Shown: one piece after another, positions 24,566-32,553 of the stretch
How the letters are laid out: every line of letters starts with the position of its first letter
How positions within the stretch are numbered: position 1 is the stretch's first letter
Assembly: GCF_013141825.1 (NCBI RefSeq)
Contig: NZ_RZNH01000051.1
Coordinates: 1 to 32,553 of the forward strand
Direction: 5' to 3'
Origin: Marinifilum caeruleilacunae
GTDB taxonomy: Bacteria; Bacteroidota; Bacteroidia; Bacteroidales; Marinifilaceae
Length of the DNA stretch: 32,553 bases
Notes under the pieces: generated by a model
Database searches by the model: none
What the model saw: only the letters and a program-made list of their open reading frames with translations
Told to the model about the DNA's origin: nothing
Position numbers and translations under genes: made by a program

Positions 24566-25010
24566 TTCATACACCAGATCAACAGGTCCTTCGACTCCGC
24601 TCAGGAAGCCTGAACCGGACAATTGCAAGACTGATCTCAAAAAATCTGCGAAAAAATCCGCGCTAATCTGCGAGAAATATATTCAGACACCAGGTTACCG
24701 GGTCTCCTTCGACTCCGCTCAGGAAGTCTGGATCGGACAATTGGAAGACTGATCTCACAAAATCTGCGAAAAGATCCGCGAGAATCCGCGAGAAATATAT
24801 TCAGACACCATACTATCGGGTCCTTCGACTCCGCTCAGGAAGCCTGGACCAAACAATTGGAAGACTGATCTCAAAAAATCTGCGAAAAAATCCGCGCTAA
24901 TCTGCGAGAAATATATTCAGACACCAGTTTACCGGGTCCTTCGACTCCGCTCAGGAAGCCTGGATCGGACAATTGGAAGACTGACTTTAAAAAATCTGTG
25001 AGAAGTCCTT
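24566..25010. repeat. Four-unit tandem repeat array, unit about 117 bp
   Basis: Units begin at about 24566, 24682, 24800 and 24916. Each carries TTCAGACACCA (TTCATACACCA in the first), then CCTTCGACTCCGCTCAGG (24588, 24706, 24822, 24938; spacing 118, 116, 116), then GGACAATTGGAAGACTGA and AAAATCTGCGAAAA(A/G)ATCCGCG, ending in TCTGCGAGAAATATA. The fourth unit decays after AAAATCTGTGAGAAG. No open reading frame runs through it. Upstream, 23966-24300 is A+T-rich spacer with no gene seen; with this array the gene-free stretch is about 1.1 kb. Confidence 0.85.
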
Positions 25011-25016
25011 TTTACA

Positions 25017-25053
25017 GCAAAAAAAAAGCCGCCAAGCAGTAGCTCAGCGGCAA
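25017..25053 (-). terminator. Terminator of the T9SS adhesin/PorP/OmpA operon
   Basis: On the minus strand GCCGCT...GGCGGC closes a stem around GAGCTACTGCTT and is followed by eight or more T's. It lies about 35 bases past the OmpA-like gene stop and marks the end of the operon. Confidence 0.8.
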
Positions 25054-25085
25054 TCTATTTTATGATTTCAGGTATACTTGTTGTT

Positions 25086-27221
25086 TTACAATTCCAATAC
25101 TTTCACCTCTGTTCTTCGGTTGGCCTGATGTTCGGCCTTGCTACATTTTACACCGTTAGAACAATGGTTAATCAGTTTTGTTTCTCCATAACCCTTGGCA
25201 ATAATTCGGTCTTTGGCAATTCCATTTTCGATGATGTATTTCACCGCCGATTTTGCTCTTCGATCCGACAAAGCCATATTGTATGCATCGCTACCACGCG
25301 AATCGGTATGTGAACTCAACTCAATCTTCAATGATGGATTGTCGTTCATAATCACTACCAGTTTATTCAATTCAATAGCAGCATCTGGCCTGATATTCGA
25401 CTTGTCCAAATCGTAAAAAATATTCTCCAGAACGAATACTTTTCCAACCTGTACCTTATCTACTTCCTCTTCCACATAAATGCGGTCCCCTTCCACATCA
25501 AAAGTGCTGATATAAGCCGATTTTGAAAGGATATCATCCTTATGGTATTCAATAGCGTATTCAGCATCTCTTTCCAGCGCACATGTAATTTTTCCTTCCG
25601 GATTTGTGATCAGATCTATGCTTTCTTCCGATCCTTTTTTCTTAATGATTACGCTTACACCTTCAACCGGCGAACGATCCTCACGGTACACCACCAAACC
25701 ATCTAAATTCAGCGTATTATCTGGAGCCTGGAACAGTTTTCGGTAAGCTTCGGTCTGATCCTTTAAATCAAGTGCCAAGACCTCTCCCGCTCCATCGGTA
25801 AATTGTTGCTTTACGGATATAAGTTTGTAGTCCTGAACATCGCTAATCTCGAACTGGAACTTGCCATCCTTAGCGGTTTCCATTTCACCGATTAGTTCTC
25901 CATTCCCATTCAGTAAGGATACTTTGCTATTGCCCAAAATTTCACTGGTTTCCGAATTGAACACTTGTCCCTTAATTAGTCTGCCCAAAATCTCGAAACG
26001 GTAAATATCGTCGAAAGACTCTCCTTTTTCACGATTCGAAGACAGGTAACCTTTGCCATTTTTCATGATTAAGGCAAAATCGTCCTGAGATGTATTTACA
26101 GGAGCTCCCATATTCACAGTTTTTCCCTCCAGTATATCATCTATCCAGAAAATATCCAGGCCACCCAATCCGGCATGTCCTTTCGATGCAAAATACAGCA
26201 CATTGTTTTCTGTCACAAATGGAAACATCTCATTCTCTTTGGTATTTACTTTTTCGCCTGCATTTACAGGTTCAGACCAGGTATCGCCATTTCGTTCCGA
26301 GTAGTAGATATCAGTTCCACCCTGTCCTCCCGGGCGATCGGAAATGAAATACAAACGCTTCCCATCCTTCGAAAGACTTGGATGACCGGTTGAATATCCA
26401 TCAAGGTTCACAGACATCAATTTTGGAGTCGACCACTCTTTGCCTTCTTTTTTGCTGTAATACAACTGAATGCTCACCACGCCCTCATCGTTTCTTTTGG
26501 CTCTCTTCGAATCTGATACATAGTTACGGGTCAGAAACATTTCATCGCCAGCTACATTAAAACATACCGGACCATCGTGGAAATTGGTTCCCAAATCGCT
26601 CGATAGCAACACAGCCTTTTTCAAGTCGCCATCCTGCAATGGATTTGAGCTGTATAATCTCAAATAATTCTGCTCGTTCCAACGGTAATTGCGCTTAATC
26701 AGGCTTGGTTTCGCTTTCGCCGATGAGAACACAATTTTGTCCTGGTAAAAAGCGGTTCCGAAATCAGAAGCTTCGGAATTGCCCGAAATTGGCGCAATGG
26801 CAAACCTGCTTTCAGCACTTTTTAAATCGGCAATATAATCCAGGTCAATCCCCTTTACATTTTCCTTTGCCAACTCTTCATATCTTTCCAGGTAGTGTTT
26901 CGCCTGTTCATACTTTTGGTTGGCCTGTAAAGCACGTGCATAGTGCAGGTAATCTTCTGCCTCAACATTGCTACTCTTCATTAACCTGGCATACCACTCT
27001 TCTGTTTTTGTGCTATTGTTTAGCAACCTGTAAGATGTTGCCAACTGTTTCACCAGGTAATCGTTCAAACTGTCTTTTTGCCAAAGAATCTCATACAATT
27101 CAATTGCATCCTGATAAGCGTAGGATTGAAACTGCTTATCAGCCTTCGATAATATTTGTGCCTGCGACTGAATACAAATCAGTGAGAATACAAGACACAG
27201 TGTATATGTAATTTTCTTCAT
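25086..27221 (-). CDS. OmpA-family protein with TPR and PD40 repeats (T9SS-linked, PorE-like)
   Basis: I use the ATG at 27221 (MKKITYTLCL), giving 711 residues with a signal peptide cut near QSQAQ; the extra four codons upstream start with TTG. Order: TPR-like helices (about 25-140), PD40/WD40-like blades (about 150-405, with repeated YFISDRPGGQGGTDIYYSE and YFASKGHAGLGGLDIFW), one or two CarboxypepD_reg-like beta domains (about 410-590) and a C-terminal OmpA domain (about 598-711) with NIFYDLDKSNIRPDA, SHTDSRGSDAYN and NRRTEV, which binds peptidoglycan. Proteins of this layout commonly follow PorP/SprF genes and are thought to anchor the T9SS machinery to the cell wall. It starts 19 bases after the PorP/SprF-like stop. 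Confidence 0.88.
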   Translation of the reverse strand: MKKITYTLCLVFSLICIQSQAQILSKADKQFQSYAYQDAIELYEILWQKDSLNDYLVKQLATSYRLLNNSTKTEEWYARLMKSSNVEAEDYLHYARALQANQKYEQAKHYLERYEELAKENVKGIDLDYIADLKSAESRFAIAPISGNSEASDFGTAFYQDKIVFSSAKAKPSLIKRNYRWNEQNYLRLYSSNPLQDGDLKKAVLLSSDLGTNFHDGPVCFNVAGDEMFLTRNYVSDSKRAKRNDEGVVSIQLYYSKKEGKEWSTPKLMSVNLDGYSTGHPSLSKDGKRLYFISDRPGGQGGTDIYYSERNGDTWSEPVNAGEKVNTKENEMFPFVTENNVLYFASKGHAGLGGLDIFWIDDILEGKTVNMGAPVNTSQDDFALIMKNGKGYLSSNREKGESFDDIYRFEILGRLIKGQVFNSETSEILGNSKVSLLNGNGELIGEMETAKDGKFQFEISDVQDYKLISVKQQFTDGAGEVLALDLKDQTEAYRKLFQAPDNTLNLDGLVVYREDRSPVEGVSVIIKKKGSEESIDLITNPEGKITCALERDAEYAIEYHKDDILSKSAYISTFDVEGDRIYVEEEVDKVQVGKVFVLENIFYDLDKSNIRPDAAIELNKLVVIMNDNPSLKIELSSHTDSRGSDAYNMALSDRRAKSAVKYIIENGIAKDRIIAKGYGETKLINHCSNGVKCSKAEHQANRRTEVKVLEL

Positions 27222-27240
27222 CTTTCTATTCAATCTTGGG

Positions 27241-28185
27241 TTAGAAATATCTAGGAGTCATGATTTTCTTCTTGTTGAACTGGAAGTCGAATGCCACCAT
27301 AATTTCATGCGTTCCATTGTTGTACCTTCTCAATTCCGATTCGGTAAGGTCAAATGCATAACCTACGCGCAACTGCTCCGATAATTGGTAATGAATCAGG
27401 AAACTCATAGAATCATCGATTCGGTATGATGCGCCCAACCACAACTGATCGTAGAAAATAAAGTTGGCCGATAAATCGATAGAAAGCGGCGCATTCCACA
27501 CAATTTTCGACAAGACAGAAGGCTTTAATTTGATATAGTCATTCAGATCGAACAATGCCCCTGTAGTCAAAAAGTAATGACGCTCTTTATAACCTAAGCT
27601 GGTAGTGTTAATGCCATCATTATCGTATTTGTTGTTCAACATTCTTGGAATGGAAAGTCCGGCATAAAATCGATCGGTATAGTAATACATCCCCAATCCA
27701 AAGTTCAGGATAAACTTCTCTTCGAAGTTTTGTGCAAAGGTTCCATCGTTTTGCTGATCGAGGGTAAGATTCATCAAATCGATCTGAATCATATCGAATC
27801 CCCCTTTCAAACCCATCGAAAGGGTTCCTTTTTCGCTCACCTTTAAATGGTAGGCAAAATCGGTGTAGAAACTGTTCTGTTTTACTGGACCCAATTCATC
27901 GTTAATGAATGAAAAACCTGCACCAATATTGTACTTCGTAATAGGTGCACTTAAGGTTAATGTGCGCGATTTTGGTGCGCCATCGAAGCCCACCCATTGC
28001 TCACGTGCCAGGAACATTGCACTCATCATATCGGTGCTTCCGGCATAAGCCGGATTCACCGTTAATGGATTGTGCATGTATTGTGTATACATAGGGTCCT
28101 GCTGTGCTTTCCCCTGCTTTAAGCAAGGGAAAAACAACAAGAATAATAAAATGTATTTTAGAGAATTAAATCTTGATCTATTCAT
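27241..28185 (-). CDS. PorP/SprF-family type IX secretion outer-membrane protein
   Basis: A 314-residue beta-barrel-type protein with a signal peptide cut near GKAQ, followed by the family signature QDPMYTQYMHNPLTVNPAYAGS at the mature N-terminus and a series of amphipathic strands ending in VAFDFQFNKKK. PorP/SprF proteins are outer-membrane components that assist secretion or surface attachment of a particular large T9SS substrate, and they are usually encoded directly after it. Here the gene begins 10 bases after the stop of the giant adhesin gene and is followed by the OmpA/PD40 gene. The expected substrate is therefore the adhesin. The start at 28185 gives the normal family length. Confidence 0.93.
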   Translation of the reverse strand: MNRSRFNSLKYILLFLLFFPCLKQGKAQQDPMYTQYMHNPLTVNPAYAGSTDMMSAMFLAREQWVGFDGAPKSRTLTLSAPITKYNIGAGFSFINDELGPVKQNSFYTDFAYHLKVSEKGTLSMGLKGGFDMIQIDLMNLTLDQQNDGTFAQNFEEKFILNFGLGMYYYTDRFYAGLSIPRMLNNKYDNDGINTTSLGYKERHYFLTTGALFDLNDYIKLKPSVLSKIVWNAPLSIDLSANFIFYDQLWLGASYRIDDSMSFLIHYQLSEQLRVGYAFDLTESELRRYNNGTHEIMVAFDFQFNKKKIMTPRYF

Positions 28186-28195
28186 AGTTTTTTAA

Positions 28196-31100
28196 TTAGT
28201 AGTTGATGTAAACGAAACCTTTAATTACTTTGGATCCATTGCCTAAATCAATGATGTAATAGTATGTTCCTTCAGGAATGACTTCCGAACCAACTTTCAT
28301 GTTACTTTCAGCTCTACCATCCCAATCGTTCAGGTAACCTGTTGCTTCAAAAATCTTATTTCCCCAACGGTTAAAGATCATCAGTCGTGAGTTCGGGAAA
28401 TCTTTGATTCCTTTAATCACAAATCGATCATTAACACCATCGCCATTAGGAGAAAATCCTTCAGGAATCGAAACATACTCGCCACAATCGTCATAAGAAT
28501 CGATATAATCAGCAATTCCGTCTCCATCACAATCATCATCTCCTTCTTCTTCATCCGGGTAACCATCGTTATCACTATCGGTATCCAGGTAGTCAGGAGT
28601 TCCGTCTCCATCGGTATCTACAGGTTCATCGGTACATGGATCTGTAATTTGTGCTTCTATCTCGTCAGAGATTCCATCATTATCGCTATCCAAATCAAGG
28701 TAGTTCAAATCAGAATCGCCATCGGTATTCAAAGTCAGTGTTTCAATGGCATCAGGAATACTGTCTTCATCCGAATCCTTCACTCCTATTTCAATAGTAA
28801 TGGTTGCCACATCACACAATCCTGCAGGATCGCAAATTCGATAAGTAAACTGTTCGGTATTACAATAGTTGCCCAAATCGGCGATATAGCTAATTGTTCC
28901 ATCTTCGTTTACAAGAGCATCACCATAGATAGGTTCATTAATAATATCAACAGACAATTGATCTCCATCTGCATCTACATCATTATCTAAAACTGAAATG
29001 ATGATTTCTTCATTATCGTAAGTATCCATATAGTCGTCGTTGGCTATCGGAGCATCGTTCATCCCTACAATGATAATGCTAACTGTAGCCGTATTGCTCT
29101 GGGACTTGCCATCGCTTATACTATAAGTAAATGAAACTTGGGTTGTTTCACCAGTATGCAGATAATTAAACTCTCCACTTGGATCAAACACATAGGTTCC
29201 ATCGGCATTTAAACGAACTGTTCCACCATTACTTAAAGCAACTTCAGTTCCCAGAATGGTCGATTCTCCATCAATTTCAACAACTGTTAAGTCATCCAGA
29301 TCCAAATCATTATCGTTTGCTAAGACATTGCCCGAAACAGATGTTTTTTCATTGGTTGAATTCACATCGTCATTGGCAACCGGAGCATCATTTACTGGAT
29401 TTACGGTAATGCTTACAATCGCTGTAGACTGATCGCCATTCTCATCTTCAATGGTATAGGTAAAATGATCGATCCCATTGAAGTTATCATCTGGCATATA
29501 GGTATAGTTTCCATCACCAACTACCAGTGCCGTTCCATTTTCAGGGTCGGTAAAATCAACTACATACACTGGTGCATCACCAAGATTGGTATCATTTGTC
29601 AATACATTTCCTCCTATTTCAGTATCCTCGGTAGTTATATTGACATCATCAATAGCTACTGGTAAATCGTTCACCGGATTCACAGTGATGGTAACTGTTG
29701 CAGTATCAGTATCACCATCGGAATCTTGCAATGTATATGTGAATGTATCTATTCCGTAGAAATCCACATTTGGCCTGTATACATAAGTACCATCTGCATT
29801 TACATCCACAGTACCATGCGAAGGTTCTGTATTGGAAATCACCACAACAGGATCGTTAATAAAATCTTCGTCGTTTGCAAACAAATCACCTGTGCTAATT
29901 TCTTCCTCATTAATAGTATCAAAATCATCATTGGCAATCGGATCGTAATCCAACGGATCAACAATAATGTATACAGTAGCGGTAGAAACATCCCCATCAA
30001 CATCCATCAAAGTGTATTCAAATGAATCATTACCGAAATATCCTTTGTTAGGCGTATAAGTAAATGCGCCATCAGAATGAATCACCAGACTTCCGTGTGT
30101 TGGATTTGTATTTGCCGAAATTACAACCGGAATATCTACCAATCGCTCATCATTATCAAATACATTTCCGCTAATCGAAGAATCTTCTTTCAACCATAGG
30201 TTGTCATCAACTGCCAGTGGCGTATCACTTACCTGATTTACTGTAATGGTAACGATCGCTTCATCGCATTTCTGAACCATTGGGGCAACCGGATTATCGC
30301 AAATCTGATAAGTAAAGCTCACTTCACCAAAGAAATCAGGATTAGGATCGTAAGTAAAACTACCATCGGCATTGAATACCAATTGTCCATTATTTACTGC
30401 CGTTCCACCTTCAATCAATGTATAACTCATATTCTCCATTGCATTATCCGGATCAAAATCGGCTCCATTACCATTGTCTAAGCTCACGTTTCCATTCAAT
30501 TGAGAATCTTCATCAACGATAAACAAATCATCTTCAGCTACAGGCTTATCATTCACTGCCTCAATGCTAATGGTAAATGTTTGTATTTCGGATGTATTAT
30601 CTCCTCCATTTTCCACTCCTCCATTATCTGAAATGTAAACGCTTACAATAGCTTCTCCAAATGCATTATTGGTTGTCGTGAAAGTTAAATTACCCGAAGC
30701 ATCCAAGTTAGGCTGAACATTAAATAAAGCAGGTGTATCATTTGATATATGTAAAGTCAATTCTTGAGAAGATTCGTTTGCAGGTCCACTTGATTGCATT
30801 GCAATCTGACCATTGACTACTACCTCACCAATATCTTCACTAACCAAAATATCTTTTGGATTTGTTAAGCCAAATGATGGTTCATCGTTTACTGCCGTTA
30901 TGGAAATATTCATTGTATAAGTCTCAGCACTATATGCAATGCCATCGAACACTTTAAATTCGAATGAATCGTAATTGTTTCCATTTTCATGAATCAAAGC
31001 TTCGAAGCTTAACTTATTGATATCTAATTTTGATATTTCCAAACCTGAAATTACTGGCAAGCCATCATATTTCAAGTCTCCAACTGATTCTAATTCAACG

Positions 31101-32553
31101 ATTTTAATTCCTGCAAAAACATTAGCTTCCGCATCTGAATAATTCACGGAGAAATTAGAGTTATTGAAAATTAATTCTTGATCTTCCAGTCCAGTAATGC
31201 TTTCATTACTTGCTTTAGGGAAATCATTAATTGAAATTGAGATTTCATCATAAGAATCTGAACATGCTCCCGCACCTAAACCAGTTGCAGTCATTCTGAT
31301 TACAACATTATCAGTAGTTGAAGGTGTGAAAACTGGATTTAATGCATGTGGATCATCAAAACTTCCTCCCGTGCTTGTCCAGGTAATCTCGTCATAATTC
31401 TCCGCTGTTGCACCATTCACTATGTAAGACTCACCTTCATTAATCAGTGCTGTTTCAACACCTGCATCAATTACAACAGCTGGCCAAATTTTAAGTGTCA
31501 TTACATCACTAGCCGCTCCGCTAATACCAGAAACATTTAGAGTCAATTGAATCTCACCATTCGTTCTGTCATCAGCACTTGGCTGGTAAACTGCATTTAA
31601 TACATTGGCATCGACAAATGTACCAGAACCGTTCGTGGACCAAGTGTAAGTGCTTGCGTTGTTATGACTTGCATCACTTAAAGTATAATTGACATCAGTC
31701 GAACAGATTTCCGCATTATTTCCAGCGAAACAGTCAATGTCATTGTCAATAATTGTTGCCGATGCACTTGTCTGACTACCCAATATGGTGGTTACATCAC
31801 CTGAAGCGATACCCGTAAGTGTAACGATCACTGTCTCCGAATCTTCGAATAAGATATCATCTGTTACAAGAATGCCTATCGTAGATGATTTACTACCTGC
31901 TGGAATTGTAATGGTTCCTGATAAGTTTGTAAAGTCATCTCCTTCAGTTGCAGTACCACTAAGCTGGTAAGTCACCAAAGTTGCTACAGTTGATGCCTTG
32001 GTCAACGAAACTGTAAATTCGGCATTGTTTACAGAAGGAGTACCTTCCTGAGCTGAATCATCAGTAGCAGCAATGCTTACTTCGGTTGAATCATCATCTC
32101 CTAAGTTCATATTTGCAGAATTAGTAGCAGATAAGCTTACTAAATTGCTTGTCGAATTCAATGTTATAATAATCGACTCTCCTCCAGTCTCTACCAATTC
32201 ATCATCGATAACGCTCACAGGAATCGTTACTTCACTGGTATTTGCTGAAATTGTAACCGTAGTTCCTAAATTAGAGTAATCGGTTCCTTCTGTTGCAGTT
32301 CCAGTTATAGTAAAGTTAACTTCCGTATCAATATCAACCGGATTTGTCAATATTAATTTAAACGCCCCGTTCGTGGCAGGCTCGCTTGCAATGCTGGTTG
32401 CGGCGATACTTACCTCTGAACTGTCGTCATCAGAAATTGTTACTGTTGCTGTATTATTTGCTCCAATGCTGATTTGTGGATCTCCAGATGTAATACTTGT
32501 TAAAGTAACAACTACCTCTTCATCTGATTCCAGGATGTTGTTATCAATCACAA
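28196..32553 (-). CDS. Giant multi-domain surface protein with T9SS type B sorting domain (5' end beyond the window)
   Basis: At least 1451 residues are visible; the frame continues past the window edge with no genuine start (the first in-frame start-like codon is a GTG within a Calx-beta repeat), so it is partial. In order: Calx-beta repeats (about 31740-32551, with VIDNNILESDEEVVVTL and DDE..E..E patterns), PKD/Ig-like domains (about 31200-31735), a cadherin-like part (30550-31180), at least six Big/VCBS-type repeats of about 95 residues marked by DD....E...GNV..ND and NDAPVANDD (28783-30540), thrombospondin type 3 calcium-binding repeats rich in DxDxDG (28490-28782), and a C-terminal gliding-motility-type sorting domain (28196-28472, FSPNGDGVNDRF, IFNRWGNKIFE, GTYYYIID). 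It should be a T9SS-exported adhesin or filament protein; the last domain is the export signal. It is the first visible gene of the operon with the PorP/SprF protein. Confidence 0.93.
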   Translation of the reverse strand, partial: VIDNNILESDEEVVVTLTSITSGDPQISIGANNTATVTISDDDSSEVSIAATSIASEPATNGAFKLILTNPVDIDTEVNFTITGTATEGTDYSNLGTTVTISANTSEVTIPVSVIDDELVETGGESIIITLNSTSNLVSLSATNSANMNLGDDDSTEVSIAATDDSAQEGTPSVNNAEFTVSLTKASTVATLVTYQLSGTATEGDDFTNLSGTITIPAGSKSSTIGILVTDDILFEDSETVIVTLTGIASGDVTTILGSQTSASATIIDNDIDCFAGNNAEICSTDVNYTLSDASHNNASTYTWSTNGSGTFVDANVLNAVYQPSADDRTNGEIQLTLNVSGISGAASDVMTLKIWPAVVIDAGVETALINEGESYIVNGATAENYDEITWTSTGGSFDDPHALNPVFTPSTTDNVVIRMTATGLGAGACSDSYDEISISINDFPKASNESITGLEDQELIFNNSNFSVNYSDAEANVFAGIKIVELESVGDLKYDGLPVISGLEISKLDINKLSFEALIHENGNNYDSFEFKVFDGIAYSAETYTMNISITAVNDEPSFGLTNPKDILVSEDIGEVVVNGQIAMQSSGPANESSQELTLHISNDTPALFNVQPNLDASGNLTFTTTNNAFGEAIVSVYISDNGGVENGGDNTSEIQTFTISIEAVNDKPVAEDDLFIVDEDSQLNGNVSLDNGNGADFDPDNAMENMSYTLIEGGTAVNNGQLVFNADGSFTYDPNPDFFGEVSFTYQICDNPVAPMVQKCDEAIVTITVNQVSDTPLAVDDNLWLKEDSSISGNVFDNDERLVDIPVVISANTNPTHGSLVIHSDGAFTYTPNKGYFGNDSFEYTLMDVDGDVSTATVYIIVDPLDYDPIANDDFDTINEEEISTGDLFANDEDFINDPVVVISNTEPSHGTVDVNADGTYVYRPNVDFYGIDTFTYTLQDSDGDTDTATVTITVNPVNDLPVAIDDVNITTEDTEIGGNVLTNDTNLGDAPVYVVDFTDPENGTALVVGDGNYTYMPDDNFNGIDHFTYTIEDENGDQSTAIVSITVNPVNDAPVANDDVNSTNEKTSVSGNVLANDNDLDLDDLTVVEIDGESTILGTEVALSNGGTVRLNADGTYVFDPSGEFNYLHTGETTQVSFTYSISDGKSQSNTATVSIIIVGMNDAPIANDDYMDTYDNEEIIISVLDNDVDADGDQLSVDIINEPIYGDALVNEDGTISYIADLGNYCNTEQFTYRICDPAGLCDVATITIEIGVKDSDEDSIPDAIETLTLNTDGDSDLNYLDLDSDNDGISDEIEAQITDPCTDEPVDTDGDGTPDYLDTDSDNDGYPDEEEGDDDCDGDGIADYIDSYDDCGEYVSIPEGFSPNGDGVNDRFVIKGIKDFPNSRLMIFNRWGNKIFEATGYLNDWDGRAESNMKVGSEVIPEGTYYYIIDLGNGSKVIKGFVYINY

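Noticed and set aside
24566-25010. CRISPR array
   Set aside because: The repeat unit is about 117 bp with no short repeat/unique spacer pattern and no cas genes nearby; it is a plain tandem repeat.
26705-27211. Plus-strand ORF of 168 codons opposite the OmpA-like gene
   Set aside because: Lies wholly within a gene with clear TPR and PD40 domains on the other strand; no family resemblance.
28417-28611. Minus-strand ORF in the TSP3 region of the adhesin
   Set aside because: It is the shifted frame of the low-complexity Asp-rich repeat; the adhesin frame is clearly the coding one.
29726-30025. Plus-strand ORF of 99 codons opposite the adhesin repeats
   Set aside because: It is antisense to conserved Big/VCBS-type repeats, has no motif and its Cys/Ile-rich translation is typical of a shadow frame.

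Overview
The window looks like a piece of a Bacteroidota chromosome. The evidence is an ECF sigma factor/FecR/SusC/SusD regulon, lipoproteins with DUF4369-type N-termini fused to TlpA thioredoxin domains, a type IX secretion (T9SS) substrate with a gliding-motility-type C-terminal sorting domain followed by a PorP/SprF protein, TAnnTTTG-type promoters and A+T-rich spacers. The mix suggests a marine or gut-related Bacteroidales/Marinilabiliales-type organism, but no rRNA or marker gene fixes the genus. No phage, IS transposase, tRNA, rRNA or CRISPR array was seen.

Region 1 (about 1-13.7 kb, almost all on the minus strand): reading with transcription, an ECF sigma factor, a FecR-type anti-sigma factor, an STN-containing SusC/RagA TonB-dependent porin and its SusD/RagB lipoprotein are followed by four exported proteins: a TlpA lipoprotein, a thioredoxin-like periplasmic protein, a six-bladed beta-propeller lipoprotein with two Cys-Cys pairs, and a second TlpA lipoprotein. 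This reads as an outer-membrane import system with its own cell-surface signalling circuit and a periplasmic thiol-redox set. The substrate cannot be read from sequence.

Region 2 (13.7-22.2 kb): a short-chain dehydrogenase (+), a paralogue of the Cys-Cys propeller lipoprotein (-), an acid-ceramidase/NAAA-like N-terminal-nucleophile hydrolase with a helical C-terminal extension (+), and a tricorn-like secreted S41 protease (+). The spacer before the protease carries three direct 16-bp repeats at 22- and 44-bp spacing plus an inverted half copy.

Region 3 (22.2-25.1 kb): an accessory-looking island. It holds a C10 (streptopain-type) cysteine protease gene interrupted by two in-frame stop codons, both where a glutamine codon is plausible, with catalytic residues and frame otherwise intact. 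A small lipoprotein gene follows it. The pair lies between two exact copies of a 21-bp sequence that overlaps the terminator of the tricorn gene. Upstream of the protease is about 1.1 kb of non-coding DNA with two short hairpin repeats and a four-unit tandem array of about 117 bp.

Region 4 (25.1 kb to the end, minus strand): a T9SS operon: a giant Calx-beta/cadherin-like/thrombospondin-type-3 surface protein with a C-terminal sorting domain (its start lies beyond the window), a PorP/SprF-like outer-membrane protein, and a TPR/PD40/OmpA peptidoglycan-anchoring lipoprotein-like protein, closed by a clear terminator.
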